Origin: JAQBQB01 sp963757185
Lineage (GTDB): Bacteria > Gemmatimonadota > Gemmatimonadetes > Gemmatimonadales > Gemmatimonadaceae
Assembly (NCBI GenBank): GCA_963757185.1
Contig: CAVWQI010000009.1
Coordinates: 703,982-767,981, forward strand
Length of the DNA: 64,000 bases
Direction: 5' to 3'
This document shows positions 52,609 through 62,478 of this stretch, piece by piece. Under the pieces are notes generated by a model. That model saw only the letters and a list, made by a program, of their open reading frames with translations, ran no database searches and had not been told where the DNA came from. A program made the translations under genes and the position numbers. Numbering within the stretch: position 1 is the first letter of the stretch; every line of letters begins with the position of its first letter.

Positions 52609-55600
52609 ATGGCGGACCTCCGCGACCAGCTGGCCGCATCGCTCTCCGGCGCCTACTCGCTCGAGCATGAGCTCGGCGGTGGCGGCATGTCGCGCGTCTT
52701 CCTCGCTGAGGAAACCGCGCTCGGGCGGAAAGTGGTCATCAAGCTGCTTTCGCCGGAGCTCGCCGAGGGGCTGAGTGCGGAGCGGTTCGTGCGCGAGATC
52801 AGGGTCGCCGCCCGGCTGCAACAGGCCAACATCGTCCCCGTGCTCCAGGCGGGGGAAGTCGACGGGCTGCCCTATTACACCATGCCCTTCGTCGCCGGAG
52901 AGTCTCTGCGCGCACGCGTGTCGCGCGGAAGGGGGGCCATCGCGACTAACGATGCGCTGGCGATTCTCCGCGACGTCGCGAAGGCGCTCGCGTTCGCGCA
53001 CCACGAAGGCATCGTGCACCGCGACATCAAGCCGGAAAACGTTCTCGTCTCCGGCGGCACAGCGGTCGTCACCGACTTCGGGATCGCGAAGGCGATTTCA
53101 GCATCTCGCAATGGCGAACGTGGCGTGACGGCGCTCACGGTCGCCGGCACGTCTATCGGAACGCCCGCCTACATGGCGCCTGAGCAGGCCGCCGGGGACC
53201 CCGCGGCGGACGCGCGAGCCGACTTGTATTCGTGGGGCGTACTTGCCTACGAGCTCCTCGCGGGCCGCCATCCTTTTGGCGATCGCGCGACGGCGTCGGA
53301 TCTGGTGCGCGCGCACATGACCGACGTGCCTGAGCCGCTCGCCGCATCGACGGCGCCCGAGGCGGTACGCGCAATCGTCATGCGGTGTCTCGCCAAGTCG
53401 CCGGATGAACGTCCATCGAGCGCCGCGGACGTCATCTCGGCCTTCGATGCGGTCCCGTTGCCCGCGCGACGCCCGATGGGCGTTTGGAGCGCGATGGCGA
53501 TTTACGCCGGCATTTTCATCGCGGTCGTCGCGTTGGCGAAAGTCGCTATCACTTCCGTCGGCCTTCCGACGTGGGTGTTCGGCGGATCGGCGGGCGTCAT
53601 GTTGATGGGCCTTCCGGTGATCCTCTTGACCGCGCTCGTCGAGCGTCAACGCCGCGGCGCGTCGGCGGATGCCGCGTCGAGCGCCATCGCCCAGTTTGCG
53701 AAGCGGCATCCCGCACAGCTCACGTGGCGCACGACACGGCGAGGCGGCGCCGCGACACTCGCGATCTTCGCCCTCGCCGTCGGCGCCTACATGGCCATGC
53801 GACAGGGTGGAATTGGGCCGTTTGGGTCGCTCATCGGCTCGAAGACGATCGCCGCGAATGATCGAGTGCTAATCGCGGACTTTCGTGGGCCCGCGTCCGA
53901 CACATCGCTCGGAGCGGTGTTCGCCGAAGGGATGCGCGCCGCGCTCGACGAATCGAAGGTCGTGCGACTGATTCCGCCGGATCGCGCCGGCGAAATCCTT
54001 CAGCAAATGCGAAACCCGGGCGCGGCAATCGTGGGTCCGGTAGCCCGCGAGGTCGCGGAGCGCAGCGGAGCGAAGGTGCTCGTCGACGGAGACGTCAAGA
54101 CCATCGGGCAGGCGTACGCGCTCACCGTGCGGCTGCTCGCGCCGAGCGGGGGAGAGCCGTTGATCACGCTGCAGGAGACCGCGCGCGACGACGCGGACTT
54201 CACGAGCGCCATCGGTCGGCTTGCCAAGCGGCTTCGTGAACGCATCGGCGAATCGCTGCGCAGCGTGAACTCGGCGCCCGAATTGGCCAGCGTCACCACC
54301 GCGTCACTTCCGGCGCTCCGCAAGTACAGCGCTGGTCAGCGAGCAATCGGACGCGGCGACTATGCGGGCGGACTCCAACTCTTTCGCGACGCGGTGGCGA
54401 TCGATACCGGTTTCGCGATGGCATACAGCAACATCGGTTCCGTCCTGTCGATTCTCGCCGTCGGCCAGCGTCAGCTTGCCGTGGACAATCTTCAGAAGGC
54501 GTACGACACGCGCGACCGCGCTGCGCCGGCCGACCGGGCGAGGATCGAGTTCGATTATTGGTCGGAGGGACCGACCGTGGACCCGCAGCAGGAGGCCGCC
54601 GCCCTGTCGCGACTCGCCGAGATCGATTCGATCAGATACGCGCCGATGCTGACTCAAGCGGCTTTGGACGTTGGGCAGCCTGCGCGATCGCTCTGGTTTT
54701 CCCGGACGCGCCTCAAGAACGACTCCGCAGACGTTGGAGCCTATCGGCCGATGATCGCCGCGTTCGGTGCGTTGGGGGAAATGGATAGCGTCCGTTTCTA
54801 TGTGAATCGTGCTCGACAGCGGAACCCGCGCAATCCCCTCATCCTCTCGTTTGTCGCCGACTTGGCGTCGCATGACGGAGACGACTCAACGGCGCTTGCG
54901 ACCGCGCGCGAGATCGAGCGCAGAAACGCGTCGGTCCTCATCGAAATTGGCGCGGCCCATCAGGCCATGGTCCTGCTCCGCGATGGGCGTGTTCGGGAGT
55001 CGATGCAGGCGTTCGAGCGAAGCCTCGAGAGTCAACGGCGGCGTGGCGCCACGGGCACGCAGCGCGTCGCGCTGGCGGGACGGGCGTGGATTCAGGCCGG
55101 CATATTCGGCGACAGCGCGCGCGCCGCGGCGCTCCTCGATTCGGCGCTGAAAGTCGACCCGTGGGAGAATTCGGCGCCGCGCGATCGCAACTATTTCCTC
55201 TACGCGCTCGCCGCGTCCGAGTCGCATCGGCTGGATCTGGTCAAACAGGCCCTGGCGCGGCTGCGTCGCGATGATCCGGGGCAGCCGCTGTACCTCGGTG
55301 GTCCGGCGATGCCACTGCTCGAGGGCCTCGAGTTGCGAGGCGAGGGGAAGTTTGCGGACGCGATCGCGGCATTCCGGCGCGGAGACGTGCCGCGGCTCTC
55401 CATGTACCCGACCGCGCTCGTCGCGTCGACGTTCGACATGGCCGGACAGAAGGATTCGGCGATGGCGTACTACGAACAGCTTCTCAACTCGACACAGCTC
55501 ACCGAGTGGATGATCACGGACAGCCGGTATGGGCAGACCGCTCGGCGGCGGCTGGGCGAACTGTACGAGGAGCGCGGTGAGTTCGACAAGGCGTACGACA

Positions 55601-55710
55601 GGTATGCCGAATTTGTTCGACTGTGGAAGAATGCTGATCCCGAGTTGCAGCCTGCGGTCGCGACGGTCCGCGCGCGGATGGCGCGCCTGGAGACTCGCCG
55701 GGCGCGTTGA
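52609..55710 (+). CDS. Serine/threonine protein kinase with membrane helices and C-terminal TPR domain
   Basis: 1033 residues, intact. Kinase domain 15-285: glycine loop ELGGGGMSRVFLAEE, catalytic Lys about 45 (KVVIKLLSPE), HRDIKPENVLV with Asp about 139, DFGIAKAI with Asp about 156, GTPAYMAPEQAA and WGVLAYELLAGRHPFG. Three hydrophobic segments follow (MAIYAGIFIAVVALAKV, SAGVMLMGLPVILLTALV, ATLAIFALAVGAYM). An extracytoplasmic part starts VLIADFRGPASDTSLGAVFA (TolB-N-like), and about ten TPR-type helical repeats end the protein. It should phosphorylate cytoplasmic targets in response to envelope signals. It is the intact relative of the frameshifted gene at 14.6 kb. Signal and targets unknown. 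Confidence 0.93.
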   Translation: MADLRDQLAASLSGAYSLEHELGGGGMSRVFLAEETALGRKVVIKLLSPELAEGLSAERFVREIRVAARLQQANIVPVLQAGEVDGLPYYTMPFVAGESLRARVSRGRGAIATNDALAILRDVAKALAFAHHEGIVHRDIKPENVLVSGGTAVVTDFGIAKAISASRNGERGVTALTVAGTSIGTPAYMAPEQAAGDPAADARADLYSWGVLAYELLAGRHPFGDRATASDLVRAHMTDVPEPLAASTAPEAVRAIVMRCLAKSPDERPSSAADVISAFDAVPLPARRPMGVWSAMAIYAGIFIAVVALAKVAITSVGLPTWVFGGSAGVMLMGLPVILLTALVERQRRGASADAASSAIAQFAKRHPAQLTWRTTRRGGAATLAIFALAVGAYMAMRQGGIGPFGSLIGSKTIAANDRVLIADFRGPASDTSLGAVFAEGMRAALDESKVVRLIPPDRAGEILQQMRNPGAAIVGPVAREVAERSGAKVLVDGDVKTIGQAYALTVRLLAPSGGEPLITLQETARDDADFTSAIGRLAKRLRERIGESLRSVNSAPELASVTTASLPALRKYSAGQRAIGRGDYAGGLQLFRDAVAIDTGFAMAYSNIGSVLSILAVGQRQLAVDNLQKAYDTRDRAAPADRARIEFDYWSEGPTVDPQQEAAALSRLAEIDSIRYAPMLTQAALDVGQPARSLWFSRTRLKNDSADVGAYRPMIAAFGALGEMDSVRFYVNRARQRNPRNPLILSFVADLASHDGDDSTALATAREIERRNASVLIEIGAAHQAMVLLRDGRVRESMQAFERSLESQRRRGATGTQRVALAGRAWIQAGIFGDSARAAALLDSALKVDPWENSAPRDRNYFLYALAASESHRLDLVKQALARLRRDDPGQPLYLGGPAMPLLEGLELRGEGKFADAIAAFRRGDVPRLSMYPTALVASTFDMAGQKDSAMAYYEQLLNSTQLTEWMITDSRYGQTARRRLGELYEERGEFDKAYDRYAEFVRLWKNADPELQPAVATVRARMARLETRRAR

Positions 55711-55746
55711 ATGTTTTCCAACGGCCCCATGCGTGCTTCGCCTCAC

Positions 55747-58221
55747 TCACTCCGCGCGCAGCGCCTCCAGGGGATCGATGCCCGACGCGCGCCAGGCAGG
55801 GATGGCGCTCGCAACGCCCGCGACGGCGAGCAGCGTGCACGCGACGACAGTCATCGTGAGCGGATCCGCTACGCTGACGCCGAACAAAAAGCCGGCGAGG
55901 AATCGCGCGACGCCGGCGAACGTCGCAAGTCCCGCGACGACGCCGATCAGTGCGAGCAACATCCCTTCGCGCATCACCATTCCGAGCACGCCGAGTGGGG
56001 CGGCGCCGAGTGCCAACCGGAGCCCCAACTCCCGCGTGCGCAGCGAGACGACGTAGGCGATCACGCCGTACAACCCAATCGCACCCAGCACGAGTGTGAT
56101 CGCCGCGGCTGTCGCGAGCGTCATGAGCACGAACCGCGTGCGCGCCGTCGCGCGTCCGAGCGCCTCCGTGAGCGACTCGAGATCGTAGACCGGAACGCTC
56201 GCGTCCATCGCGCGAATCTCGCGCCGCACTGACGCCGACAACGCGCCCGGATCGCCGCGCGTGCGCAGCACGAAGCTCGCCACGGGCGGTGTGAACGGTG
56301 CGATCGAGTCCGGCACCGACGGGTCGGCGATGCTGAGCGGCATGTACGCCTCACCGACTGCGGCTGCCTCGAGCGACGTATCGCGCACGCTCTCGACGAC
56401 GCCGATGATGGGCGACCAGCGGTTGGCGAGCACCCGCACCCGCTGCCCGATCGCCGCTCGGCCGGTGGGATCGTGCCAGTATTTCTCGGCGAACGCGCGG
56501 CTCACGATCACGCTGTTGGCGTCGGTCGGATCAGACGCGCCGGTGAAGAGCCGGCCGGCGAGCAGCGTGATGCGCATCGCGCGGAAATAGCCCGCGCTCG
56601 CCATGGAGAACGGGTACACCGGCGGCAGCGTGTTCACCGGCGGCGGCAACTGCTCCACGAACACCGGCACCAACGCCTCCGGGCCCGAGAGCGGCAAATG
56701 GGACACGACGCCGGCGTCCACCACGCCGGGGATCGCCGAGAGTCGCTGGAGCGCATCACTATAGAAGCGGCTCACGTTCCCCGCGTGCGCGTATTGGGCG
56801 CGCGGCAGCGAGACCGTGAACGCCAGCGTTCCCTCGGGATCGAACCCGGGGCGCACTTCGCTCAGCCGCCGCACCGTCCGCGCGAGAAGTCCCGACCCGG
56901 CGAGCAGCACCACCGCGAGCCCGACTTGCACCACGATCAACACACGCTGCGCGCGGTGTCGCGCGCGACCGCCCGTCGCCGAGCGACCCCCTTCGCGAAG
57001 GAAGGCGCTGAGCTGGACCGACTCGAGGCGAATCGCCGGCAGCGCGCCGCACGCGAACGTCACGATCACGGATACGAGCACCGTGAAAGCGACCGTCGCG
57101 GCATCGACGTGCACCGACGAGAGCCGCGGGAAATTCGACGGCCCGTAGCGCACAAGCATCGACGTCGCGCCGATCGCGAACGCGATGCCGAGCACCGCGC
57201 CGGCCGCCGCGAGCACGCCGGCCTCGCCGAAGAATCGTCCGATCAACCGGCCGCGATTCGCGCCGAGCGCCGAGCGCACCGCTAGCTCGTGCGCTTTGCC
57301 CTGCGCGCGGACGAGAAGCAGATTCGCGACGTTGGCGCAGGTCACGACGAGCAGCAACCCGACGGTGACCGCGACGACCCACAACGCGCGCGCGAAATCG
57401 CCGACCACCGCGTCGCGCATCGGCCGCACGACCGCGGCGGCCTTGGAATTTGCGAGCAGCTGTGAGGTCGGGAGCGTCGGAAAGAGATCCGGAAACGATT
57501 CCGGCAATCTTGGCAGCAGCTTGTTGAGCTCCGCCTGCGCGGCATCGGGTGTCGCGCCCGGCGCGAGCAGGGCGATGCCGCCGAGGTTGAAGCTGCCGGC
57601 GTGCGGCGTCAGCGAGTCGAGCTGCAGCGGCCGCCAGAGCTGCGTCGTGGAGACGGGCGAGTGGAATCCGGGCGGCATCACGCCGATGATGCGGTAGGTC
57701 TCGCCGTTGATCCGCGCGTCGCGGTCGAGAATGTTCTTGTCCGCGCCATATCGGCGGCGCCACAGATCGTCGCTGATCAGAGCAACGCGGGTGCTCGGCC
57801 GTTCATCCGCCGCGACGAATCCGCGCCCGAGCGCCGGCGACACGCCGAGCGTCGTCATCATGTTGGCCGAGACGTCGGCGGCGCTGACGCGCTCGGCCTC
57901 GGCGCTTCCGTTGGCGTCGGCGAGATTGAGCGAGAGCGGCAAGTACGCCGCGATCGAGGCGAGCTGGCGGCTCGTGTGCCGGTAATGATAGAAGGTGCCG
58001 AGCGACAGGCCGGCATCCGGAATGCCGATGCCGATCAAAGAGTGCCGGACCACGACGAGGCGATCGGCATTGCCGTAGGGCAGCGGCCGAAGCAGGACGG
58101 CGTTGACGACGCTGAACGCGGCGGCGGTAGCGCCGATCCCTAAGCCGAGCGTGAGGACGGCGGCGGCGGTGAAGAGCGGCGCGCGGGAGAGCGAGCGGAT
58201 GACTTGCCGGAACGCGGTCAT
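55747..58221 (-). CDS. ADOP-family FtsX-like ABC transporter permease
   Basis: 824 residues. The ATG at 58221 opens MTAFRQVIRSLSRAPLFTAA, the normal start of this family; the frame upstream is only a shadow. Architecture: N-terminal helix, MacB-like periplasmic domain, three-helix FtsX domain (VGLLLVVTCANVANLLLVRA), a central helix, a second MacB domain and a second FtsX domain (LGAIGLYGVIAYVVSLRTRE, LRLALGAAPLGVLGMVMREG), ending RASGIDPLEALRAE. This duplicated orphan-permease type has no linked ATPase here. By analogy with MacB it may export a lipid or peptide. It usually lies beside a padR gene; here none is adjacent. Converges with the kinase gene. Confidence 0.92.
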   Translation of the reverse strand: MTAFRQVIRSLSRAPLFTAAAVLTLGLGIGATAAAFSVVNAVLLRPLPYGNADRLVVVRHSLIGIGIPDAGLSLGTFYHYRHTSRQLASIAAYLPLSLNLADANGSAEAERVSAADVSANMMTTLGVSPALGRGFVAADERPSTRVALISDDLWRRRYGADKNILDRDARINGETYRIIGVMPPGFHSPVSTTQLWRPLQLDSLTPHAGSFNLGGIALLAPGATPDAAQAELNKLLPRLPESFPDLFPTLPTSQLLANSKAAAVVRPMRDAVVGDFARALWVVAVTVGLLLVVTCANVANLLLVRAQGKAHELAVRSALGANRGRLIGRFFGEAGVLAAAGAVLGIAFAIGATSMLVRYGPSNFPRLSSVHVDAATVAFTVLVSVIVTFACGALPAIRLESVQLSAFLREGGRSATGGRARHRAQRVLIVVQVGLAVVLLAGSGLLARTVRRLSEVRPGFDPEGTLAFTVSLPRAQYAHAGNVSRFYSDALQRLSAIPGVVDAGVVSHLPLSGPEALVPVFVEQLPPPVNTLPPVYPFSMASAGYFRAMRITLLAGRLFTGASDPTDANSVIVSRAFAEKYWHDPTGRAAIGQRVRVLANRWSPIIGVVESVRDTSLEAAAVGEAYMPLSIADPSVPDSIAPFTPPVASFVLRTRGDPGALSASVRREIRAMDASVPVYDLESLTEALGRATARTRFVLMTLATAAAITLVLGAIGLYGVIAYVVSLRTRELGLRLALGAAPLGVLGMVMREGMLLALIGVVAGLATFAGVARFLAGFLFGVSVADPLTMTVVACTLLAVAGVASAIPAWRASGIDPLEALRAE

Positions 58222-58521
58222 CACGAAGTGGTCCGGGAGCGGTGATGTGGTTGAAAATGCCGGCGCGGGATGGCGAAGGCGAGGGCATTTACACGAGCCG
58301 AACAGCCGCTGCGAGATGCGAGCGGGGCGAGTGCCGGCCACTCTTGGACGAGGACCACCTCTCTCTATTTGGGAAGCGGCGCACCCTGTCGGGCCCAACT
58401 CAAGATATCTCTCGTCCCGATATACCGCGCCAGCTCGCGCTCGGGACTGACATGAAGACTCGTGGCGGGTGTCACGATTTGCTTCCCGCGATAGCGCATT
58501 ACGCCTTGGCACCAGCGTCGG
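58222..58521. other. Intergenic stretch upstream of the ADOP permease
   Basis: This gap of 300 bases lies between the stop of the multicopper oxidase and the start of the permease, both on the minus strand. It must carry the permease promoter. I see no gene and no strong repeat in it. Confidence 0.4.
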
Positions 58522-59670
58522 TCACGGCGTGACTCTGTAGCGCACGGCCATCCCGGCCGCGTTGTGGAAGGACACGTGACAATGAAAGAGCCACGTTCCG
58601 ACGTTGTCCGGCACCATGTCGGCCGTCGCCATTCCCATGAAATTCAGCGAGGCCACGTCGGTGCGCATTCCGGCGATGAGCGCGGTATTGCCGTGCCAGT
58701 GCGGCGCGTGCACGTCGAAGTCGTTGGTCGACGACATCAAATACCACCGCACATGCTGGCCGCGCTTCACGGTGAGCTCCGACAGCGGCAGCGAACCGTG
58801 AACGAAGCCGTTGATGGTGAATTTCACGTACCACGGATAGCCGGCTTGCACCTCCGATGCATTCGGGATGGGCTGCCATTTTCGCAACGAGTCCGGCGGC
58901 GGCAGGTTCTTTTTTTTCAGCCAGCTCGAGTTCTCCTCCACCTGCATGAACGACGCGACGATCTCCCGATCGACGTCGTTCGGCGATCCGTCGGCGCGCG
59001 CTTTGGCCCGGGCCGTGATGATCATCGGGCCAAACAGCCCGGTGTCGATGTCGCGCACTTCGTCCACATGCGAGTGATACATCCACATGATGGAGCTGCC
59101 ATCCATCGGTCCCGGGCCGGCCCGCTCCGGCACCGGCCACACATATATATGTGTGTGACCGGGCGCCACGCCGTCGTCGGCCTTGTCGGCGCCGCTCGTC
59201 CCGTCGTTGTACGGCACGCCCTCGGAGCTTTTGGCGTATAGGACGCCGTGGGGATGCACGCTGTACGGCCGGTCGCCGTTGTTGCGGAACACGACGCGAA
59301 TCGTGTCGCCCACCACGCCGCGAATCACCGGGCCGAGGAACCCCAAATGCTCCCACTCGGGCGCGCGCAGCTTGAGCGTGTGGAAGCTGCTGTCCGTGTA
59401 CTCGCGATAGAGCACCTTGTGATACACGGTACTCACCGGTCGCGGCTTCGCGCTGGCGAAGAACGCCGAGTCAACGTACGGCCGACCCTCGATCTCGTCG
59501 CGGGCGCCGGGAATGTAGTCCCAGTCGACCGGATCGGCGGCGATGTAGTAGACCCGCGTCCGCGGTGCAGGGGGAACGTGTCCCGAGTCTCGATGCGACG
59601 GAGCGGCGGCGCCGAGCAGGAGGAGGGCCAGCAGGACGGCCGACAGGGGGGCGCGCAATACGCTTGTCAT
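58522..59670 (-). CDS. Multicopper oxidase (cupredoxin-domain)
   Basis: 382 residues with a signal peptide (MTSVLRAPLSAVLLALLLLG). Copper-binding motifs are all visible: SVHPHGVLY, WMYHSHVDEV, HAPHWHGNTA and WLFHCHVSFHNAAGM, the last with the type 1 and trinuclear ligands H-C-H-x3-H-x4-M. The N-terminal block RVYYIAADPVDWDYIP and GFLGPVIRGVVGD resembles ceruloplasmin/hephaestin-like two-domain multicopper oxidases. It should oxidise a metal ion (Fe, Cu or Mn) or phenolic compound in the periplasm with reduction of oxygen. Length fits the two-domain type. It follows no metal operon, so the substrate is open. Confidence 0.92.
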   Translation of the reverse strand: MTSVLRAPLSAVLLALLLLGAAAPSHRDSGHVPPAPRTRVYYIAADPVDWDYIPGARDEIEGRPYVDSAFFASAKPRPVSTVYHKVLYREYTDSSFHTLKLRAPEWEHLGFLGPVIRGVVGDTIRVVFRNNGDRPYSVHPHGVLYAKSSEGVPYNDGTSGADKADDGVAPGHTHIYVWPVPERAGPGPMDGSSIMWMYHSHVDEVRDIDTGLFGPMIITARAKARADGSPNDVDREIVASFMQVEENSSWLKKKNLPPPDSLRKWQPIPNASEVQAGYPWYVKFTINGFVHGSLPLSELTVKRGQHVRWYLMSSTNDFDVHAPHWHGNTALIAGMRTDVASLNFMGMATADMVPDNVGTWLFHCHVSFHNAAGMAVRYRVTP

Positions 59671-59809
59671 GATGGTTTTGAGTGAGGATTGATCAAACGG
59701 ATGAACCCACCCCGTTCTTCAGGGAGGACAACTTGAGCGATCAGCGTCTCACGGCTGTTGGCTCGCCGTTTGTTGCCGCGCGACGATCATGGGCATACAT
59801 TCGACCGCC

Positions 59810-62434
59810 ATGATCGAGCTCCGCCTGCTCGGGCTTCACGGCCTTCGCGGGTCGGACGGACGCGAACTCGGCGCGTTGCCGGCCCAACCGAAGCGGTTCG
59901 CTCTCCTGGCGTACCTCGCGATTGGCAGCGGCGACGGATATCACCGGCGCGACACCGTTGCCGCGATGTTCTGGCCCGACCTGGATCAGTTCGCCGCCCG
60001 TCGCGCCCTCAGGAACACCCTCTTTCACCTGCGCGGCGCACTCGGCGATGGAGTGATCATCGCGCGCGGCGACGACGCGATATCCACCGACCCGGCCGTC
60101 CTCACGTCCGACGTAGCGCGGCTCAGGGAAGCGGTCGATGCCGGTCGATACGAGGACGCCGTCAATTGCTATCGTGGCGTGCTGCTCGAGGGCATGCACT
60201 TAGTCAAGGCCGGCGAGGCGTTCGAGGAATGGCTGTCACGCGAACGACGGAGCATCGACGCCTCGTTGACGCGCGCGCTCGGTGGATTGGTCGACCGAGA
60301 GGAGCGATCCGGAAACGTCGCGGCGGCCGCGCGCTGGGCGGAACGCGCCTGTGGCTTGGCGCCGGACGACGAGCGATGGTTGAGGCGCGCGCTGTCGCTG
60401 CTCGAACGTGCCGGAGATACCGGGCGCGCGCTCCGTCTCTATGAGACTTATGCCGACCGTCTCGCGGCCGAGTTCGCCGCGACGCCGTGCATCGAGACGA
60501 AGGCACTGGAGAAACGCATTCGAGATGGAAGTGGGCCGCAGCCTCGATCGGAGGCCGCGGAGCCGACGCAGCTCCCGCCTGCGTCCCCCGAGCGCACTCC
60601 GATCGCCACTCAAGAGGACAATCCGCGCGTCGCGGAGACACCGCGGCCCGAGGCTCGCGCGTCCGCGCCTGCGCCGCGCGACCGCAGCGTCGCGATCTGG
60701 ATCGCGATGGCCGTTGCTACTTCCGTGATCGGCACATTCGCGGTTCGGTCGCTGCGAGCCGCGCGTCCGCGGCGCGATGCACAGCCGAGAGTCCTCGTCG
60801 CGGTGTTCGACAACCGCACCGGGGATGCCGAACTGTCGTCGCTCGGCCGCATGACGCAGGATTGGATCACGCAGGGCGTGGTGCGAACACATCTCGCGGA
60901 GGTCGTGGACCCGCGCGCCGTTTTCGTTCAGGGCCGCTCCGGCGGCGCCGGCGCCGACCCGATCGCGATGGCGCGGCGCACCGGCGCCGGCACAGTCGTC
61001 TCCGGCGACTACTACCGCTCCGGCGACACCCTGCTGTTTCAAGCGAGCGTCGTCGATGTCCACGCGGGTCGCATCATTCGCGCCGTCGGGCCCATTGTGT
61101 CCAGCGTGCGCACGCCGGTCGCCGCGCTCGATGAATTGCGCTCGCGCGTGTTGAGCGCGATCGCGTCCGCGGTCGACATGCGCGCGACGCAGGATCTGGA
61201 GCACGGCGAGCTTCCGCCGTTCGATGCGTACCGCGACTACGTCGACGGATGGGACGCTTTCTGGCACGGCGACAATCCGCGTGCTCAGGCGCTTTTTCTG
61301 CGCGCCGCGAATCGCGACGCGGCATTCACTGCCGCGCCGATCGCGGCCGCAATGGTCGCCGCCAACTCGAACGATTGTCCGCTCGTCGACTCGCTGTCGC
61401 ACGCACTCGATTCGCGGTCACAGACGTTGGCCCATCGCGATCGTTTGGCCCTTCAAATCGATGATGCCCGGTGCCGCGGCCGCAACGACGAGATGCTCCG
61501 CCTCACGCTCGAGCGTGCTGATCTCGAACCGGGTAATGCCGCCGCTCAAATGTCGGCCGCCGCCGCGGCGTCATGGGCGAACCGCCCGCAGCGGGCGCTC
61601 GAGTTGTTCGGCCGCGTCAACCCGGCCACCGATCTGCAATGGAGCACGGACACGACGCACCGGGCCTACTGGGGCGGGGTCGCGGGGGCGCTCCACATGT
61701 TGGGGCGACACAGTGAGGAGCTAGCGGCCTCCGATCGCTTGGCACCCGGCGCGCCACTCGATCGTGTCTGGATGCGCGGGAGTGCGCTCGCCGCGCTCTC
61801 GCGTCCGACGGCGGTTCTCGCGCTGATCGACAGCTCGCTGTCACTCCCCGTGGAAACGGAAACCGACATCGGGCTCGCCCCGTACACAGACGGTCGGCCG
61901 GAATACACCGTCACCGCCGGTTGGGTCGCGAACTGGCTTTCACGCGAGTTGGCGTTTCACGGCGATACCGTCGCGGCTCGTCAAGCGGCGATGCGCGCGG
62001 TGGCTTGGTATCGAAGCCGCCCGGCGAGCGAGCGGTCCACGCCCGAGGAACGACTCGTCGCCAGCTGGTCGCTCGAAATGGTCGGCGCGTATCCGGAGGC
62101 GGAACGGATCGCGCGACAGCTCGTCACCGAAGATTCGAACAACGTGGACTTTCGCGGTGAGCTGGCCGGACTCGCGGTCGAGCGCGGCGAGGCGGCGCTC
62201 GCGGACTCGCTCGATCGTTGGCTCGCCGCGCAGCCGGTCGCGCGGGTGAGTTGGAGCGCCAGTGTCTACCGCGCGCGCGTCGCCGCGCTGCGGGGTCGAC
62301 CTGATGACGCCGTCGCGCGCGTGCGCGACGCGCTGGACGAGGGAGCGTGGCCGGCGTGGTTCCATGAAGAGCCAGCCCTCGCCCCGCTACAAACTCGACC
62401 TGATTTCGCGGCACTCCTGACACCGAAAAACTGA
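59810..62434 (+). CDS. SARP/BTAD-type transcriptional regulator with membrane helix, TolB-like and TPR domains
   Basis: 874 residues from the ATG at 59810 (MIELRLLGLHGLRGSDG); an ATG 21 bases upstream is possible. The N-terminal winged helix (KRFALLAYLAIGSGDGYHRR, ARRALRNTLFHLRGALGD) and bacterial transcriptional activator domain (FEEWLSRERRSIDASLTRAL, DTGRALRLYETYADRLAAEF) make it an OmpR/SARP-type DNA-binding protein. A single membrane helix (VAIWIAMAVATSVIGTFAV) near 300 separates this from a TolB-like domain (VLVAVFDNRTGDAELSSLGR) and TPR repeats, which should be periplasmic. This is a CadC-like one-component membrane sensor. Targets unknown. Confidence 0.82.
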   Translation: MIELRLLGLHGLRGSDGRELGALPAQPKRFALLAYLAIGSGDGYHRRDTVAAMFWPDLDQFAARRALRNTLFHLRGALGDGVIIARGDDAISTDPAVLTSDVARLREAVDAGRYEDAVNCYRGVLLEGMHLVKAGEAFEEWLSRERRSIDASLTRALGGLVDREERSGNVAAAARWAERACGLAPDDERWLRRALSLLERAGDTGRALRLYETYADRLAAEFAATPCIETKALEKRIRDGSGPQPRSEAAEPTQLPPASPERTPIATQEDNPRVAETPRPEARASAPAPRDRSVAIWIAMAVATSVIGTFAVRSLRAARPRRDAQPRVLVAVFDNRTGDAELSSLGRMTQDWITQGVVRTHLAEVVDPRAVFVQGRSGGAGADPIAMARRTGAGTVVSGDYYRSGDTLLFQASVVDVHAGRIIRAVGPIVSSVRTPVAALDELRSRVLSAIASAVDMRATQDLEHGELPPFDAYRDYVDGWDAFWHGDNPRAQALFLRAANRDAAFTAAPIAAAMVAANSNDCPLVDSLSHALDSRSQTLAHRDRLALQIDDARCRGRNDEMLRLTLERADLEPGNAAAQMSAAAAASWANRPQRALELFGRVNPATDLQWSTDTTHRAYWGGVAGALHMLGRHSEELAASDRLAPGAPLDRVWMRGSALAALSRPTAVLALIDSSLSLPVETETDIGLAPYTDGRPEYTVTAGWVANWLSRELAFHGDTVAARQAAMRAVAWYRSRPASERSTPEERLVASWSLEMVGAYPEAERIARQLVTEDSNNVDFRGELAGLAVERGEAALADSLDRWLAAQPVARVSWSASVYRARVAALRGRPDDAVARVRDALDEGAWPAWFHEEPALAPLQTRPDFAALLTPKN

Positions 62435-62478
62435 CCGGGCGAAGCCGGCCACTCCTCCCGCAGCGTCGCAAAAGAGAC

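Noticed and set aside
59137..59156. Palindrome CACACATATATATGTGTG
   Set aside because: It falls in the coding sequence of the multicopper oxidase (GHTHIYVWP). Codon needs explain it well enough, though the low-GC run is unusual.
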